DNA of 64,000 nucleotides from Bosea sp. BIWAKO-01 (GTDB taxonomy: Bacteria > Pseudomonadota > Alphaproteobacteria > Rhizobiales > Beijerinckiaceae): the NCBI RefSeq assembly GCF_001748145.1, contig NZ_BCQA01000001.1, positions 496,001 through 560,000 on the forward strand, written 5' to 3'. The notes below the pieces were generated by a model. That model worked only from the letters and a program-made list of their open reading frames with translations, made no database searches and was not told the origin of the DNA. The position numbers were made by a program, and so were the translations under genes. Positions 34,962 through 44,821 of this stretch are shown here, piece by piece. Each line of letters begins with the position of its first letter. Within the stretch, counting starts at the first letter, position 1.

Positions 34962-35990
34962 GTGCTGATCGACTCCCACAAGCCCGTGATGCGCCCACCG
35001 CTGATCGATCCGTTCGGCCGGGAGATCAGCTATCTGCGCATTTCCGTGACGGATCGCTGCGATTTCCGCTGCGTCTACTGCATGTCCGAGGACATGACCT
35101 TCCTGCCCAAGCGCGATCTGCTGACGCTGGAAGAGGTCGACCGGGTCGCGACCGCCTTCGTGGCGCGCGGCACCCGCAAGTTGCGTATCACCGGCGGCGA
35201 GCCGCTGGTCCGGCGCGACATCATGAACCTGTTCCGCTCGCTCTCGCGGCATTTGGCCAGCGGCGCGCTGGATGAGTTGACCCTGACGACCAACGGCTCG
35301 CAGCTGGAGCGCTATGCGAGCGAGCTCGCGGCCTGCGGCGTGCGGCGCATCAATGTTTCGCTCGACACGCTCGATCCGGACAAATTCCGCACGATCACGC
35401 GCTGGGGCGATCTCGGCAAAGTGCAGCGCGGCATCGAGGCTGCGCGGGCGGCCGGGCTCAGAGTCAAGATCAATGCGGTGGCGCTGAAGGGCGTCAATGA
35501 AGATGAGATCGAGGGCCTGATGCAATGGGCCCATGGGCTCGGCATGGATCTCACCTTGATCGAGGTGATGCCGCTCGGCGAGATCGAGCCTGGCCGCATC
35601 GACCAGTTCCTGCCGCTTTCGATCGTCCGCGCGAGGCTGATGGATCGCTATACGCTCGACGACGACCCCTATCGCACCGGCGGGCCAGCGCGCTATGTCC
35701 GGGTCCGCGAGACCGGCGGACTGCTCGGCTTCATCACGCCGATGACACATAATTTCTGCGAAAGCTGCAACCGGGTGCGCCTGACCTGCACCGGCACGCT
35801 CTATATGTGCCTTGGCCAGGAGGACGCCGCCGATCTGCGCGCCGCCGTGCGCGCCTCCAGCGACGATGCTCTGCTCTACCGCGCCATGGACGAGGCGATC
35901 TCGCGCAAGCCCAAGGGCCACGACTTCGTCATCGACCGCAGGCACGCCCGCCCGGCCGTCGGGCGCCATATGAGCGTGACGGGAGGCTAG
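34962..35990 (+). CDS. moaA: GTP 3',8-cyclase MoaA (molybdenum cofactor biosynthesis)
   Basis: A 342-residue radical SAM enzyme that converts GTP to the precursor of the molybdenum cofactor. The radical SAM cluster motif is [10 protein letters not shown] (Cys33, Cys37, Cys40), and the second 4Fe-4S site is [18 protein letters not shown]. The protein ends in the conserved double glycine (TGG). The frame opens with GTG at 34962, which I keep because the first ATG (34989) has no Shine-Dalgarno sequence either. No Moco riboswitch structure was evident upstream. The partner moaC/moaB genes are not in the window. Confidence 0.92.
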   Translation: MLIDSHKPVMRPPLIDPFGREISYLRISVTDRCDFRCVYCMSEDMTFLPKRDLLTLEEVDRVATAFVARGTRKLRITGGEPLVRRDIMNLFRSLSRHLASGALDELTLTTNGSQLERYASELAACGVRRINVSLDTLDPDKFRTITRWGDLGKVQRGIEAARAAGLRVKINAVALKGVNEDEIEGLMQWAHGLGMDLTLIEVMPLGEIEPGRIDQFLPLSIVRARLMDRYTLDDDPYRTGGPARYVRVRETGGLLGFITPMTHNFCESCNRVRLTCTGTLYMCLGQEDAADLRAAVRASSDDALLYRAMDEAISRKPKGHDFVIDRRHARPAVGRHMSVTGG

Positions 35991-36255
35991 AGCCCCATCT
36001 GCGAGGCTCGCGGAGCTGTCGGCGATGGCCCGCCCCGAGGCGACTTGGCGACTGCCGACGATATCGCAGAAGCGCGCTATGTGACCTAACGGCATCACCT
36101 ATGGACATCCGGTAAGGATCGACCGCTTCCCGTTGATGTTTACGTTACGTTAGCCATAGGCTGGCGCGGCTTTTGGATTCGGATGCGCCCTGCCCGGGCC
36201 AGCTTCTAGGGAGCCTCATTGCTCAGGTCGGCGGGTCGGCTCACGCCGGCCGGTC

Positions 36256-36807
36256 TCACAGACGTCCCGGCGCTGAGCGGCGTTGATACCACGCGAGAGC
36301 GTCTGCCTCCGCCTGCCTGATCCACGCGTCCTTGCAGTCGCCATAAGCATGGGAGTCGTCGGGGTGCCGGCTGCGGCAATCCGCTTTCACGCGATCATAG
36401 GCTTCTGCGACGTCGGGATGGGCGCGGAGATAATCGCGGAACGCCAGGTGTCGCGTGATCTCCGGGGAGCCTTCGGGATAGCAATGGAGCTGGACGAGCC
36501 TGCGCCCCGTCTCCGTATCGGGTTTCGTAAGATAGCGTCGGCCGGCCAAGCCAAGCTCTCCCCACCATTCGTAACCGAGCGCTTCCAGCTCGCCTTGCCG
36601 CGCATCCAGCGCAGCCAGGCTCCCGACCACTGGCAGAAGGTCCAGGATCGGCTTGGCGTGAATGGCCGGGATCGCCGTCGAACCGACGTGATGAACGATG
36701 AGCAAGCATGGCCCGATCGCCTCCGCGAGACGTTGTGCCTCGCGCCCGGCGAGATCGGACCAATTGGGATCATGGGGGTGCAATTCGACTTTGATGGGTG
36801 GCGGCAT
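36256..36807 (-). CDS. GrpB family protein (nucleotidyltransferase-like)
   Basis: A 183-residue protein of the GrpB/UPF0157 family. The hallmark stretch is IVHHVGSTAIPAIHAKPILDLL near residue 40, where a nucleotidyltransferase-like fold carries an Asp pair, followed by LGYEWWGELGLAGRRYLTK and the central HLAFRDYLRAHPDVAEAYDRVK, typical of GrpB. The family is related to nucleotidyltransferases and is sometimes fused to dephospho-CoA kinase; a substrate is not known. The gene stands alone downstream of moaA in a convergent arrangement, with 265 bases between them holding nothing recognisable. The chemoreceptor gene lies 126 bases upstream on the same strand. Confidence 0.85.
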   Translation of the reverse strand: MPPPIKVELHPHDPNWSDLAGREAQRLAEAIGPCLLIVHHVGSTAIPAIHAKPILDLLPVVGSLAALDARQGELEALGYEWWGELGLAGRRYLTKPDTETGRRLVQLHCYPEGSPEITRHLAFRDYLRAHPDVAEAYDRVKADCRSRHPDDSHAYGDCKDAWIRQAEADALAWYQRRSAPGRL

Positions 36808-36933
36808 GCCAGTGCTCTTCCATTCAGGGCCGAGCTCTTTCTACGATGCCGCTGCCCGGCGCAAGGACGAGCACGCGGAGGGAACCAGCCACTCCTTCAT
36901 GGCCCGGGCCCGTCGCGCAGGCGCCCTGGCCTC

Positions 36934-38706
36934 CTACATCCGGTAGGCCATCCGCACACCGCCCCAATGGCGGCCATTCACGCGGAGCGGCGCATCGACC
37001 TCGCGCATGAGCTGGGTGACGTCGCCCATGTCGCGCCGGTAGGACTGGACGAGGAAGGGGCGCACGGAACGGGCCGACATGATGCCGGCGCGATCATGGA
37101 ACATGCGGCGGTTACGGCTATGCGGCGCGTTCCAGGCAGGATCACCCTTGCGCTGCGGATGGGCGAATTCGGGATGGTGCACCGGAATATAGCCGTTGCG
37201 ATCAATGGGCAGGGCAAAGACGAGCCGCTGATCGCTGGCCAGTTCCTCGGCGAGCGCCGGCGGCAACAGGGCCTCCAGGGCCGGCAAAGCGCTGTTGGTG
37301 TATTGCTGCGGCTCGGTCTCCGGCACGGGCAGATAGTTGACGTCAAAAAGCTGGGCTTCCGACAGTTTCCCGTCGCGCAGCGCCTGCTCGAAGAGCGTGC
37401 CGAGGCGGCCCGCGAAGAGCTGTGCGCGCTCGATCAGCGGCCGATAGGATTCTTCGAGCTCGTCGAGCAGACGGCGCAGGGGCTCATGCTCCCTGACGGT
37501 CGCTTCGCCGAAGGCGACATGCAGGCCGAGCTGGCTCGACGCCATCAGGCGGCACGCCAAAGGCGGCAAGCCACCGATGGTGATCGTCCCGCCTGTACCG
37601 GCGCGGATGCCGGGATCGGACTGGGCGAGCAGCAGCGTTCCACCCAGGCCGAGATCGATCGTCTGCGCGTTGAAGGTCGTGGCGCCGAAGCGTCCCTCGA
37701 CCGGATATTCCGCCGGAAACCTGTCATGCTGACGGCGGTCGGCGAAGACGGTGTGCCGCAGCAATGGCACGAAGCGCCCCATCAGCCCTTCGGCCTGCCG
37801 CGCGCCATCCGACATCGCGGCGCGCGACTCGGCGCTGCGAGCCGCCGCACCCAAGGCCATTTCGTCGATCTCGCCGACCTGCCGGGAAACCGTATCGATG
37901 AAGCGGGCCGTCTCGTCGGCGCTGCGCGACAGCTCCGCGGCCGCGGCTGCCTGCTCGAGCGAGGCGCTGCCGATCGCCGCGATCACCGGATTGACGTCCC
38001 GCACCATTTGCAGCGCATCATTGACGATCGCGGCCGAGCCCTGGGCCGTCTGGGTCAGCCGATCGACACGGTTGCGGATATGGTCGACCGCGTCGCGCAC
38101 CTCGATGGAGAGCGCCTTCACTTCCTGGGCAACCACGCCGAAACCGCGGCCGGCCTCACCGGCGCGCGCCGCTTCGATGGTCGCATTCAAGGCAAGCAGA
38201 TTGGTCTGGCGCGCGATCTCGGCGATGGAATCGACAATGCTGCGGATCTCGACCGTGGCGGAGGCGAGGCCTGTCATCATCTGCGTCGCCTCGCCGGCGC
38301 GCATGGCCGCTGCCTCCAGCATGTCGCGCGCGCCATTCATCGAGCTGCCGACCTGCTCGGCCGCGTCGGAGACCTGCTGGGTTGCGGTCGCGAGCGCGCT
38401 CGAATTCATGCTGGCCGTCTCGGCCGCCTGCCTCAGATCGTTGGTGCGCCTGTGAATGCCGATCGAGCCTCCCTCGGCCTGGCTTGACGTATGCTCTGCC
38501 TCATACAGGCGCCCGGTGAGGCGCCGCAGGGCGGCAACGACATCCTGCTCGAGCGCATTGACGGCTTCGCGGATCGAGGCATCGTCGAGCGGATCGGGAA
38601 GTTCGATCGCTTCTGCCGGCGAAATCGGCTCGGCAGTGGCAACAGGCCCGGTTGCAACGGCACGGTCTTGGGTGCCCAACCAGCGCCGGACCGTTTCGCG
38701 AAACAT
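36934..38706 (-). CDS. Soluble chemoreceptor with PilZ-like domain and C-terminal sensor
   Basis: A 590-residue protein with no membrane segment. Residues about 90-300 form the MCP signalling coiled coil with the hairpin tip [20 protein letters not shown] at about 176-195, the CheA/CheW-binding region. Residues 323-410 resemble a PilZ domain: RxxxR at 325-329 (RQHDR) and DLGLGG at 351-356, where Gly replaces the Ser of the (D/N)xSxxG motif. The last 150 residues look like a sensor module also found at the end of other soluble MCPs, ending [13 protein letters not shown]. The order MCP-PilZ-sensor suggests a cytoplasmic receptor that may respond to c-di-GMP as well as a small molecule. No che genes are nearby. 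Confidence 0.85.
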   Translation of the reverse strand: MFRETVRRWLGTQDRAVATGPVATAEPISPAEAIELPDPLDDASIREAVNALEQDVVAALRRLTGRLYEAEHTSSQAEGGSIGIHRRTNDLRQAAETASMNSSALATATQQVSDAAEQVGSSMNGARDMLEAAAMRAGEATQMMTGLASATVEIRSIVDSIAEIARQTNLLALNATIEAARAGEAGRGFGVVAQEVKALSIEVRDAVDHIRNRVDRLTQTAQGSAAIVNDALQMVRDVNPVIAAIGSASLEQAAAAAELSRSADETARFIDTVSRQVGEIDEMALGAAARSAESRAAMSDGARQAEGLMGRFVPLLRHTVFADRRQHDRFPAEYPVEGRFGATTFNAQTIDLGLGGTLLLAQSDPGIRAGTGGTITIGGLPPLACRLMASSQLGLHVAFGEATVREHEPLRRLLDELEESYRPLIERAQLFAGRLGTLFEQALRDGKLSEAQLFDVNYLPVPETEPQQYTNSALPALEALLPPALAEELASDQRLVFALPIDRNGYIPVHHPEFAHPQRKGDPAWNAPHSRNRRMFHDRAGIMSARSVRPFLVQSYRRDMGDVTQLMREVDAPLRVNGRHWGGVRMAYRM

Positions 38707-38917
38707 CAGCCAATCCCGGACAACGCAAAGTCGAACCTTTATGGTCGCGCAACGTTAACAAAGCTTCTCCCGAAGCTCCGGCCTGCCGCAGCGTGAGATC
38801 GGTCTCGCGAAGGGCCATGCGCCGGGAGCGGGATTCGCCGCCCCGGAGTGGCATGGACCCCATGCAAGGCTACCGCTAAAGCTCTGATCATCCGCCTCGC
38901 CACCCCCAGGCCAGCCC

Positions 38918-40060
38918 ATGACAAGTCATAGCTACGACGTGATCGTTGCCGGTGTCGGCGCCATGGGCTCTGCCGCCTGCTGGCATCTCGCGCGGCGCGG
39001 ACTGAAGGTCCTTGGCCTCGAGCGCTTCGACCTCGGCCATGCGATGGGCTCGTCACATGGCATGACGCGGATCATCCGCCTCGCCTATTTCGAAGGCTCG
39101 CATTACGTGCCGATCGTCCGGCGCGCACATCAGCTCTGGTCCGAGACCGGCGCGGAAGCGGGCATGCAGTTGCTGCACGTCACCGGTTCGCTCGATCTCG
39201 CCCCCGAAGGCGCCGGTCCGGTCGAGTCGTCGCTGCGCTCCTGTCTTGACCACGGGTTGACTCATGAGGTGCTCTCAGGCCCTGAGATCGCGCGCCGTTT
39301 CCCTGGCTTTCAGCTGCCGGCGGGACATGTCGGTCTCTGGCAGCCCGATGGTGGGTTCGTCGCCTCAGAGAAGGCGATCTATGCCCATGTCGGCCTCGCC
39401 CAATCCCGCGGCGCCGAAATTCGGACCAATGAGCCGCTGCTCGACTGGGCGCCGACCGCGCAAGGCGGCGTGGTCGTGCGCACCGAGCGCGGCACCTACT
39501 CCGCTGGCCGGCTGGTGATCACGTCGGGCGGTTGGATCGCCGACGCGGTCCCGGCACTGGCCGCGAATGTCTCGACCGTGCGGCAGGCCATCGGCTGGTT
39601 CACGACGCGGCGGCCGGAGCTGTATCGTCCGGGGGCCTTCCCCGTCTTCATTCTCAGTGTCGAGGAAGGCACCTTCTACGGCTTTCCACTCTACGAGCAT
39701 CCCGGTTTCAAGCTCGGCGGCCCGCATTTCGGGCGCGAGCCGATGGATCCGCGCGAGCCGGACCGCACTCCGAGCCCGCGCCAGGTAGCACTGATCCGCG
39801 ATTGCCTGGCTCGCTACCTGCCCGATGCGGCCGGAGAGCCACTCAGCCTGAAGGGCTGCGTCTACACCGTGACGCCCGACGAGGATTTCGTGATCGACGC
39901 CGTGCCGGGCGTTCCGCAGGCCGTATTTGCATCCGCCTGTTCCGGCCACGGCTACAAATTCGCCAGCGCCATCGGCGAAATCCTCGCCGATCTCTCCACC
40001 ACCGGCCAATCCGCTTTCGATCTCAAACCCTTCTCGCTCAGCCGCTTTCCGCAAGCGTGA
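38918..40060 (+). CDS. solA: N-methyl-tryptophan/sarcosine oxidase-type flavoenzyme
   Basis: A 380-residue monomeric sarcosine oxidase family enzyme, which oxidatively demethylates N-methyl amino acids to release formaldehyde and H2O2. It has the FAD Rossmann motif VAGVGAMGSAACWHLARRG at the N-terminus, MGSSHGMTRIIR, and the Cys that covalently binds FAD in LKGCVYTVTPDEDFVIDA, followed by CSGHGYKFASAIGEILADL. The pattern matches SolA of E. coli more than MSOX, but substrate range differs within the family. An EamA-type transporter starts 63 bases later and a Bcr-like exporter follows, so the three probably form one unit. Confidence 0.85.
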   Translation: MTSHSYDVIVAGVGAMGSAACWHLARRGLKVLGLERFDLGHAMGSSHGMTRIIRLAYFEGSHYVPIVRRAHQLWSETGAEAGMQLLHVTGSLDLAPEGAGPVESSLRSCLDHGLTHEVLSGPEIARRFPGFQLPAGHVGLWQPDGGFVASEKAIYAHVGLAQSRGAEIRTNEPLLDWAPTAQGGVVVRTERGTYSAGRLVITSGGWIADAVPALAANVSTVRQAIGWFTTRRPELYRPGAFPVFILSVEEGTFYGFPLYEHPGFKLGGPHFGREPMDPREPDRTPSPRQVALIRDCLARYLPDAAGEPLSLKGCVYTVTPDEDFVIDAVPGVPQAVFASACSGHGYKFASAIGEILADLSTTGQSAFDLKPFSLSRFPQA

Positions 40061-40123
40061 GCCGCCGCGAGCCCCGGCGCAGCGTTCTGCGCGAGGGCCT
40101 CCCGACGCCACCAGGACCTTGCC

Positions 40124-41026
40124 TTGGCCAGTTCAGCCGAAAACCGTCGTGGAATCATCGCCATGCTGCTGGCGATGCTGCTCTTCACCTGCAACGACGC
40201 GCTCATGAAGCTCGCACGCGAAGCCTACCCCGTCGGGCAGGCGATCGCTCTTCGGGCCGTCTTTGCGGTGACGACGGCGCTGGCCATGGTCTGGTTCATG
40301 GGCGAGGCGCGCAAGCTCGGCGAAATGTTCAGGCCGCTCGTTCTGCTCCGTGGGATGATCGAGGCCGCGATCGCCCTGATCTTCATCTGGTCGCTGGCCA
40401 AGCTCCCGCTCGGGAATATCACCGCCATCCTGATGGCCTCCCCGCTCATCATCCTCGTGCTCGCGGTGGCGCTCGGCATCGAGAAGGTCGGCTGGCGCCG
40501 GACACTCGCCGTCATGGTCGGCTTCATAGGCGTGCTGGTGGTGATCCGCCCGACGCCCGAGCATATGAACATCGCCGCGATCACGGCCCTCGCCAGCGCC
40601 ACATTGGCCGCGATCCGTGATCTCGTCACCCGCAGGATCGGCAACCACGTCCCTTCGACAGTGATCTCGCTCACCGCAACAATCATCGTCGGACTGTTCG
40701 CAGTCACGCTCGGCTTCTTCGAAACCTGGGTGCCCGTCCACCGGATCGAGACCGTCTATGTCGGCGGCGCGGCCGTGCTGGTTTCGCTTGGCAGCTTCTG
40801 CATCGTCAACGCCTTCCGGAACACCGATGTCGGGGTCGTCACCGGCTACCGCAATTCCGGCGTCGCCTTCGCGGTGCTGATCGGGTTCCTGCTCTGGGGA
40901 GAGGTTCCCGACGCCTGGGCCGTCACCGGCATCGCGCTGATCGCCGGCAGCGGCCTCTACACCCTGCATCGCCAGCGCGTCGTTCCCAGTGCCAAGCTGA
41001 AGATCGAGGGTGGCCCGGCGTCATGA
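40124..41026 (+). CDS. DMT-family (EamA) transporter
   Basis: A 300-residue ten-TM drug/metabolite transporter with two EamA-type halves: the first begins IAMLLAMLLFTCNDALMKLA and the second VISLTATIIVGLFAVTLG. Such proteins usually export metabolites or amino acids. The frame opens with TTG at 40124, which has AGGA eight bases upstream; an ATG at 40163 would remove part of the first helix, so TTG is favoured. Its stop overlaps the ATG of the next gene (ATGA), indicating coupling with the Bcr/CflA-like exporter. The role alongside SolA could be export of an amino-acid product. Confidence 0.83.
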   Translation: MASSAENRRGIIAMLLAMLLFTCNDALMKLAREAYPVGQAIALRAVFAVTTALAMVWFMGEARKLGEMFRPLVLLRGMIEAAIALIFIWSLAKLPLGNITAILMASPLIILVLAVALGIEKVGWRRTLAVMVGFIGVLVVIRPTPEHMNIAAITALASATLAAIRDLVTRRIGNHVPSTVISLTATIIVGLFAVTLGFFETWVPVHRIETVYVGGAAVLVSLGSFCIVNAFRNTDVGVVTGYRNSGVAFAVLIGFLLWGEVPDAWAVTGIALIAGSGLYTLHRQRVVPSAKLKIEGGPAS

Positions 41027-42235
41027 GCGGCCAGCCTGTCGCAGCGAAGCCCGCCCTGCTCGTCCTGGTCGCTATCTCGGCCCTGCAGCCGATCGCCCTC
41101 AACCTTCTCGCGCCTGCGACACCGGCCGTGGCGCGCCATTTCGGCACGAACTACGCAACGATCCAGCTCACGCTGACGCTGTATCTCGTCTCGGTCGCGC
41201 TGATCCAGTTGCTGATCGGCCCGCTCTCCGACCGCTTCGGACGGCGCCCTTGCGTCAATGCCGGGATCATCGCTCATTCTCGGCTCGATTCTCGGAGCAT
41301 TAGCCCCCACCACGGAAGTCCTGCTGGCGGCGCGCGTGCTGGAGGGCGCTGGTGCCGGTACGACCTTCGCGCTGGCCCGAGCCATTATCCGCGACAGCGC
41401 CCATCGCGACGAGGCAGCGAGCCAGATCGCCAGCGTCACCATGGTCATGGTGGTGGCGCCGATGATCGCACCCTATCTCGGCGGCCATATCGAAACCTGG
41501 TTCGGCTGGCGGATGATCTTCTGGGCGATGACCGCAGCCGGCGTGCTCGTTCTCCTGCTGACGGCGGCCCGATTGCCGGAAACCGCTCCGAATGTCGGCA
41601 TCAGGACATCGCTGCTCGGCGTCTTCCGTTCCTTCCCGGTCCTTGCGCTCGACCGGGAGTTCATCGTCAACGTCATCGCGCTTTCGATGACATCGGCCGC
41701 GTTCTTCGCCTTCGTCGCCGGCGCCCCCTTCATCGTCGTCGAGACGATGGGCCGGGGCTCGGATGTCTATGGCGCCTACTTCATCCTGAGCGCGTTCGGC
41801 TACATGGTCGGGAACTTCGCGATGTCGCGGCTCGCGGTCAGGCGCGGAGCCGCCCCCCTGGTGCGACTTGGCCTGATCATCTCTGTGGTGATGATGAGCG
41901 TCGCGATGGTCTTCGCGATGAGCGACTACTGGACACCGCTCACCCTCTTCCTGCCGCTGGCGATCAGATCGGCCGGCAATGGCTTGACGATTCCCGGTGC
42001 GGCAGCCGCGGCACTGTCCGCCAAACCCGAGCTAGCCGGCTCCGCAGCCGGTCTGATGGGAGCCATCCAGCTCGGGGTCGGTGCCTTGGCCACGATCGTG
42101 ATCAGCTGGCTTGTCATACTTTGGCCGCAGTCCCTGATCGCCACGATGTGGCTGATGATGGCGATCGGCCTATTTTCCTTGCGTTTCAGCGGCTTCCGGC
42201 GACACGGCCGATCCCCAGCCCGTCGCCCTGCGTAA
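41023..42235 (+). pseudogene. Bcr/CflA-type multidrug MFS exporter, frameshifted
   Basis: Two overlapping frames cover a Bcr/CflA-like major facilitator. The first (from 41023) runs through ISALQPIALNLLAPATPAVA and the GPLSDRFGRRP motif, then ends in nonsense after CVNAGIIAHS. The second starts about 41258 and continues LILGSILGALAPTTEVLLAA and ARVLEGAGAGTTFALARAII to a normal end at 42235. The frame changes by +1 between about 41250 and 41280, consistent with a one-base insertion or two-base deletion. Joined, the product would be about 404 residues, normal for the family. It is either a real frameshift or a sequencing error. It overlaps the upstream DMT gene by ATGA. Confidence 0.75.
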
Positions 42236-42329
42236 TCTTGTGCTGCCCCAGGCCTTCGTATAACCACCGCATAACCAGCGCGACATGGCCCTCATGCGCC
42301 GCGTGCATTCAAAATCTGGGAGAGCGGGT

Positions 42330-42929
42330 GTGCAGGGACTTCTCAAGGTCAGCCGCATCATCGACGCGATCAACAGTCAGATCGGCAAGAAAGTTGCCTG
42401 GCTGATCCTGCTGGCCGTCATTGTCGCCACGGTCAACGCGATCGTGCGCAAGATCTTCAACATGTCGTCGAATGCCTGGCTCGAGCTGCAATGGATGCTG
42501 TTCGGCGCCGTCTTCCTGATGTGCGCATCCTGGACGCTGCAGGTGAAGGAGCATATCCGCATCGACATCCTGAACAGCCAGCTGCCGAAGCGCGTTCAGC
42601 AATGGATCGACCTTCTCGGTCATCTCCTCTTCCTGCTGCCGTTCTGCGCGCTGATGATCTACCATTCCTGGCCGTTCTTCTGGCGCTCCTACGCGGTCAA
42701 CGAGCAGTCGCTCTCGGCCGGCGGCCTGCCCCAGTGGCCCGCCAAGGGATTGCTGATCGTCGGCTTCTTCATGCTGTTCTGCCAGGGCATTTCGGAAGTC
42801 ATCAAGCAGATCGCGATCATGCGCGGCCTCCTGGAAGACGAGGAGACGTTGCGGGGACATGCGGCCGCTGCGGAAGCAGAAGCGCAACGCCTGCTGGATC
42901 AAGCCAAGGCCCAGGGCCTGGCTTCGTGA
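42330..42929 (+). CDS. dctQ: TRAP transporter small permease subunit (DctQ-type)
   Basis: A 199-residue membrane protein of the DctQ group with four hydrophobic spans: VAWLILLAVIVATVNAIVRK, a pair around ELQWMLFGAVFLMCASWTLQ and LLGHLLFLLPFCALMIYHSW, and GLLIVGFFMLFCQGISEVIK. The loop VKEHIRIDIL after the second helix is the family signature. A long helical tail (EDEETLRGHAAAAEAEAQ) extends into the cytoplasm. I chose the GTG at 42330, which has GGGAGA six bases before it; an ATG at 42285 lacks a site. It pairs with the large subunit whose gene follows after about 30 bases. Confidence 0.88.
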   Translation: MQGLLKVSRIIDAINSQIGKKVAWLILLAVIVATVNAIVRKIFNMSSNAWLELQWMLFGAVFLMCASWTLQVKEHIRIDILNSQLPKRVQQWIDLLGHLLFLLPFCALMIYHSWPFFWRSYAVNEQSLSAGGLPQWPAKGLLIVGFFMLFCQGISEVIKQIAIMRGLLEDEETLRGHAAAAEAEAQRLLDQAKAQGLAS

Positions 42930-42958
42930 GCAACCCAGACGCAGACCGGAAATCGCCG

Positions 42959-44746
42959 ATGATCGCCTCCCGCTTCGCGCGCGCCGCCGGGCTTTTGCTC
43001 GCGCTCACCCTCACCGCCTTCTTCAGCCTGCATATGGGTGATGCCCATGCCGCGGGGATCGGCGATTTTCTGCGCGTCAACATGGCGCCGGTGATGTTCG
43101 CCGCCCTGGTGCTCTTTCTCCTGCTGGGCTATCCCGTCGCCTTCGCGCTTGCCGCCAACGGTCTGCTTTTCGCGCTGATCGGCATCGACCTCGGCATGTT
43201 CCAGGAGAACTTCCTGCAGGCGCTGCCGGAACGCATCTACGGCACGATGAACAACGACGTGCTGCTCGCCATTCCCTTCTTCACCTTCATGGGATTGGTG
43301 CTCGAGCGCTCGGGCATGGCGGAAGACCTGCTCGACACGATCGGCCAGCTCTTCGGCCCCGTCCGCGGCGGCCTCGCCTATGCCGTGATCTTCGTCGGCG
43401 CCCTGCTCGCCGCCACGACCGGCGTCGTTGCCGCCTCCGTCATCTCGATGGGCCTGATTTCGCTGCCGATCATGCTGCGCTACGGCTATGACCGCCGGCT
43501 CGCCTCGGGCGTAATCGCGGCGTCTGGAACGCTGGCGCAGATCATCCCGCCTTCACTGGTTCTGATCGTGCTCGCCGACCAGCTCGGCCGCTCCGTCGGC
43601 GACATGTATGAGGGCGCCTTCATTCCAGGCCTCGTCCTCGCCGGGCTTTACGCCGGCTACGTCTTCCTCGTCACCATCGTCTATCCCAAGCGCGCGCCCG
43701 GCCTGCCACCGGAAGCGCAGACCCTGCGCGATGCCGACGGCAAGACGCGCCGGTTCTCGCTGCTGGTCGTCGCGATCCTCTCCTTCTGCGTCGCCTACGC
43801 CTATATGAAACTCTATACCAAGGTCGATGCCGGCGCCGATTTCGTCGTGCTGACGATGTCGATCATGGTTGGCGTCTCGCTGGTCATCGCACTGATCAAC
43901 AAGATGCTGGGCCTCAAGCTGCTGTCGCGCATGACCGAGCAGGTCATCTTCGTGATGGTGCCGCCGCTGGCGCTGATCTTCCTCGTGCTCGGCACGATCT
44001 TCATCGGTGTCGCGACTCCGACCGAAGGCGGCGCGATGGGCGCGGCGGGCGCGATCCTGCTCGCCTTCAGCAAGCGCCGCCTCTCCTTCGAGTTGCTGAA
44101 GCAGGCGACGGAGTCGACGGCCAAGCTCTCGGCCTTCGTGCTGTTCATCCTGGTCGGCGCGCGCGTGTTCTCGCTGACCTTCTACGGCGTCAACGGCCAT
44201 GTCTGGGTCGAGCATCTGCTGGTCGGGCTGCCCGGCGGCGCGACGGGCTTCCTGATCGTCGTCAACGTGATGGTCTTCCTGCTGGCCTTCTTCCTCGATT
44301 TCTTCGAGCTGGCCTTCATCGTGGTGCCGCTGCTCGGCCCTGCGGCCGAAAAGCTCGGCATCGACCTGATCTGGTTCGGCGTCATCCTGGGCGTGAACAT
44401 GCAGACGAGCTTCATGCACCCGCCCTTCGGCTTCGCGCTGTTCTTCCTGCGTTCAGTCGCACCCAAGCACCGCTACAAGGACAAGGTCACGGGCCTGCAG
44501 ATGGACCCCGTCACCACCGGCCAGATCTATTGGGGCGCTGTGCCCTTCGTGGTGATCCAGTGCATCATGGTGGCACTCGTCATCATCTTCCCGAAGATGG
44601 TGATGCACTACAAGGCGTCGGCCATTCAGCTCGACCAGAAGGCGATCGACAAGCAATTCGACTCGATCCAGATCCCGGGGCTGGGCGGCAGCGGCGGCAT
44701 GCCGGGCCTCGACCTCAACGCCCCACCGACGCTCAATCTCAAATAG
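42959..44746 (+). CDS. dctM: TRAP transporter large permease subunit (DctM-type)
   Basis: A 595-residue large TRAP permease of the long TakP/mannitol type. After an N-terminal leader-like helix, it shows family blocks MFAALVLFLLLGYPVAFALA, NNDVLLAIPFFTFMGLVLERSG, ATTGVVAASVISMGLISLPIML and SGTLAQIIPPSLVLIVLADQ. The middle includes an extra segment (residues about 250-330) absent from short DctM proteins. It carries out sodium-driven uptake of an acid delivered by the periplasmic binding protein. No binding-protein gene lies in this operon; the TakP-like proteins at 45394 and 46780 are the obvious partners. An upstream GTG at 42926 overlapping the DctQ stop is another possible start. Confidence 0.9.
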   Translation: MIASRFARAAGLLLALTLTAFFSLHMGDAHAAGIGDFLRVNMAPVMFAALVLFLLLGYPVAFALAANGLLFALIGIDLGMFQENFLQALPERIYGTMNNDVLLAIPFFTFMGLVLERSGMAEDLLDTIGQLFGPVRGGLAYAVIFVGALLAATTGVVAASVISMGLISLPIMLRYGYDRRLASGVIAASGTLAQIIPPSLVLIVLADQLGRSVGDMYEGAFIPGLVLAGLYAGYVFLVTIVYPKRAPGLPPEAQTLRDADGKTRRFSLLVVAILSFCVAYAYMKLYTKVDAGADFVVLTMSIMVGVSLVIALINKMLGLKLLSRMTEQVIFVMVPPLALIFLVLGTIFIGVATPTEGGAMGAAGAILLAFSKRRLSFELLKQATESTAKLSAFVLFILVGARVFSLTFYGVNGHVWVEHLLVGLPGGATGFLIVVNVMVFLLAFFLDFFELAFIVVPLLGPAAEKLGIDLIWFGVILGVNMQTSFMHPPFGFALFFLRSVAPKHRYKDKVTGLQMDPVTTGQIYWGAVPFVVIQCIMVALVIIFPKMVMHYKASAIQLDQKAIDKQFDSIQIPGLGGSGGMPGLDLNAPPTLNLK

Positions 44747-44766
44747 GCGCCGGGCACCGGAAACAG

Positions 44767-44796
44767 AAAAGGCGGGGAGCGTTTCCCCGCCTTTTT
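44767..44796. terminator. Bidirectional intrinsic terminator after dctM
   Basis: AAAAGGCGGGGA (44767-44778) pairs with 44784-44795 over a five-base loop and is followed by TTTTT. It sits between dctM and the convergent porin-like gene and serves both strands. Confidence 0.85.
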
Positions 44797-44821
44797 CACG
44801 TCTGCACGGTAGCCCTTGGGA

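Noticed and set aside
36283..38487. A 734-codon plus-strand open frame antisense to the GrpB and chemoreceptor genes
   Set aside because: The opposite strand has clear family signatures (MCP hairpin, PilZ-like, GrpB) while this frame shows no motif. Long antisense frames are expected in GC-rich DNA.
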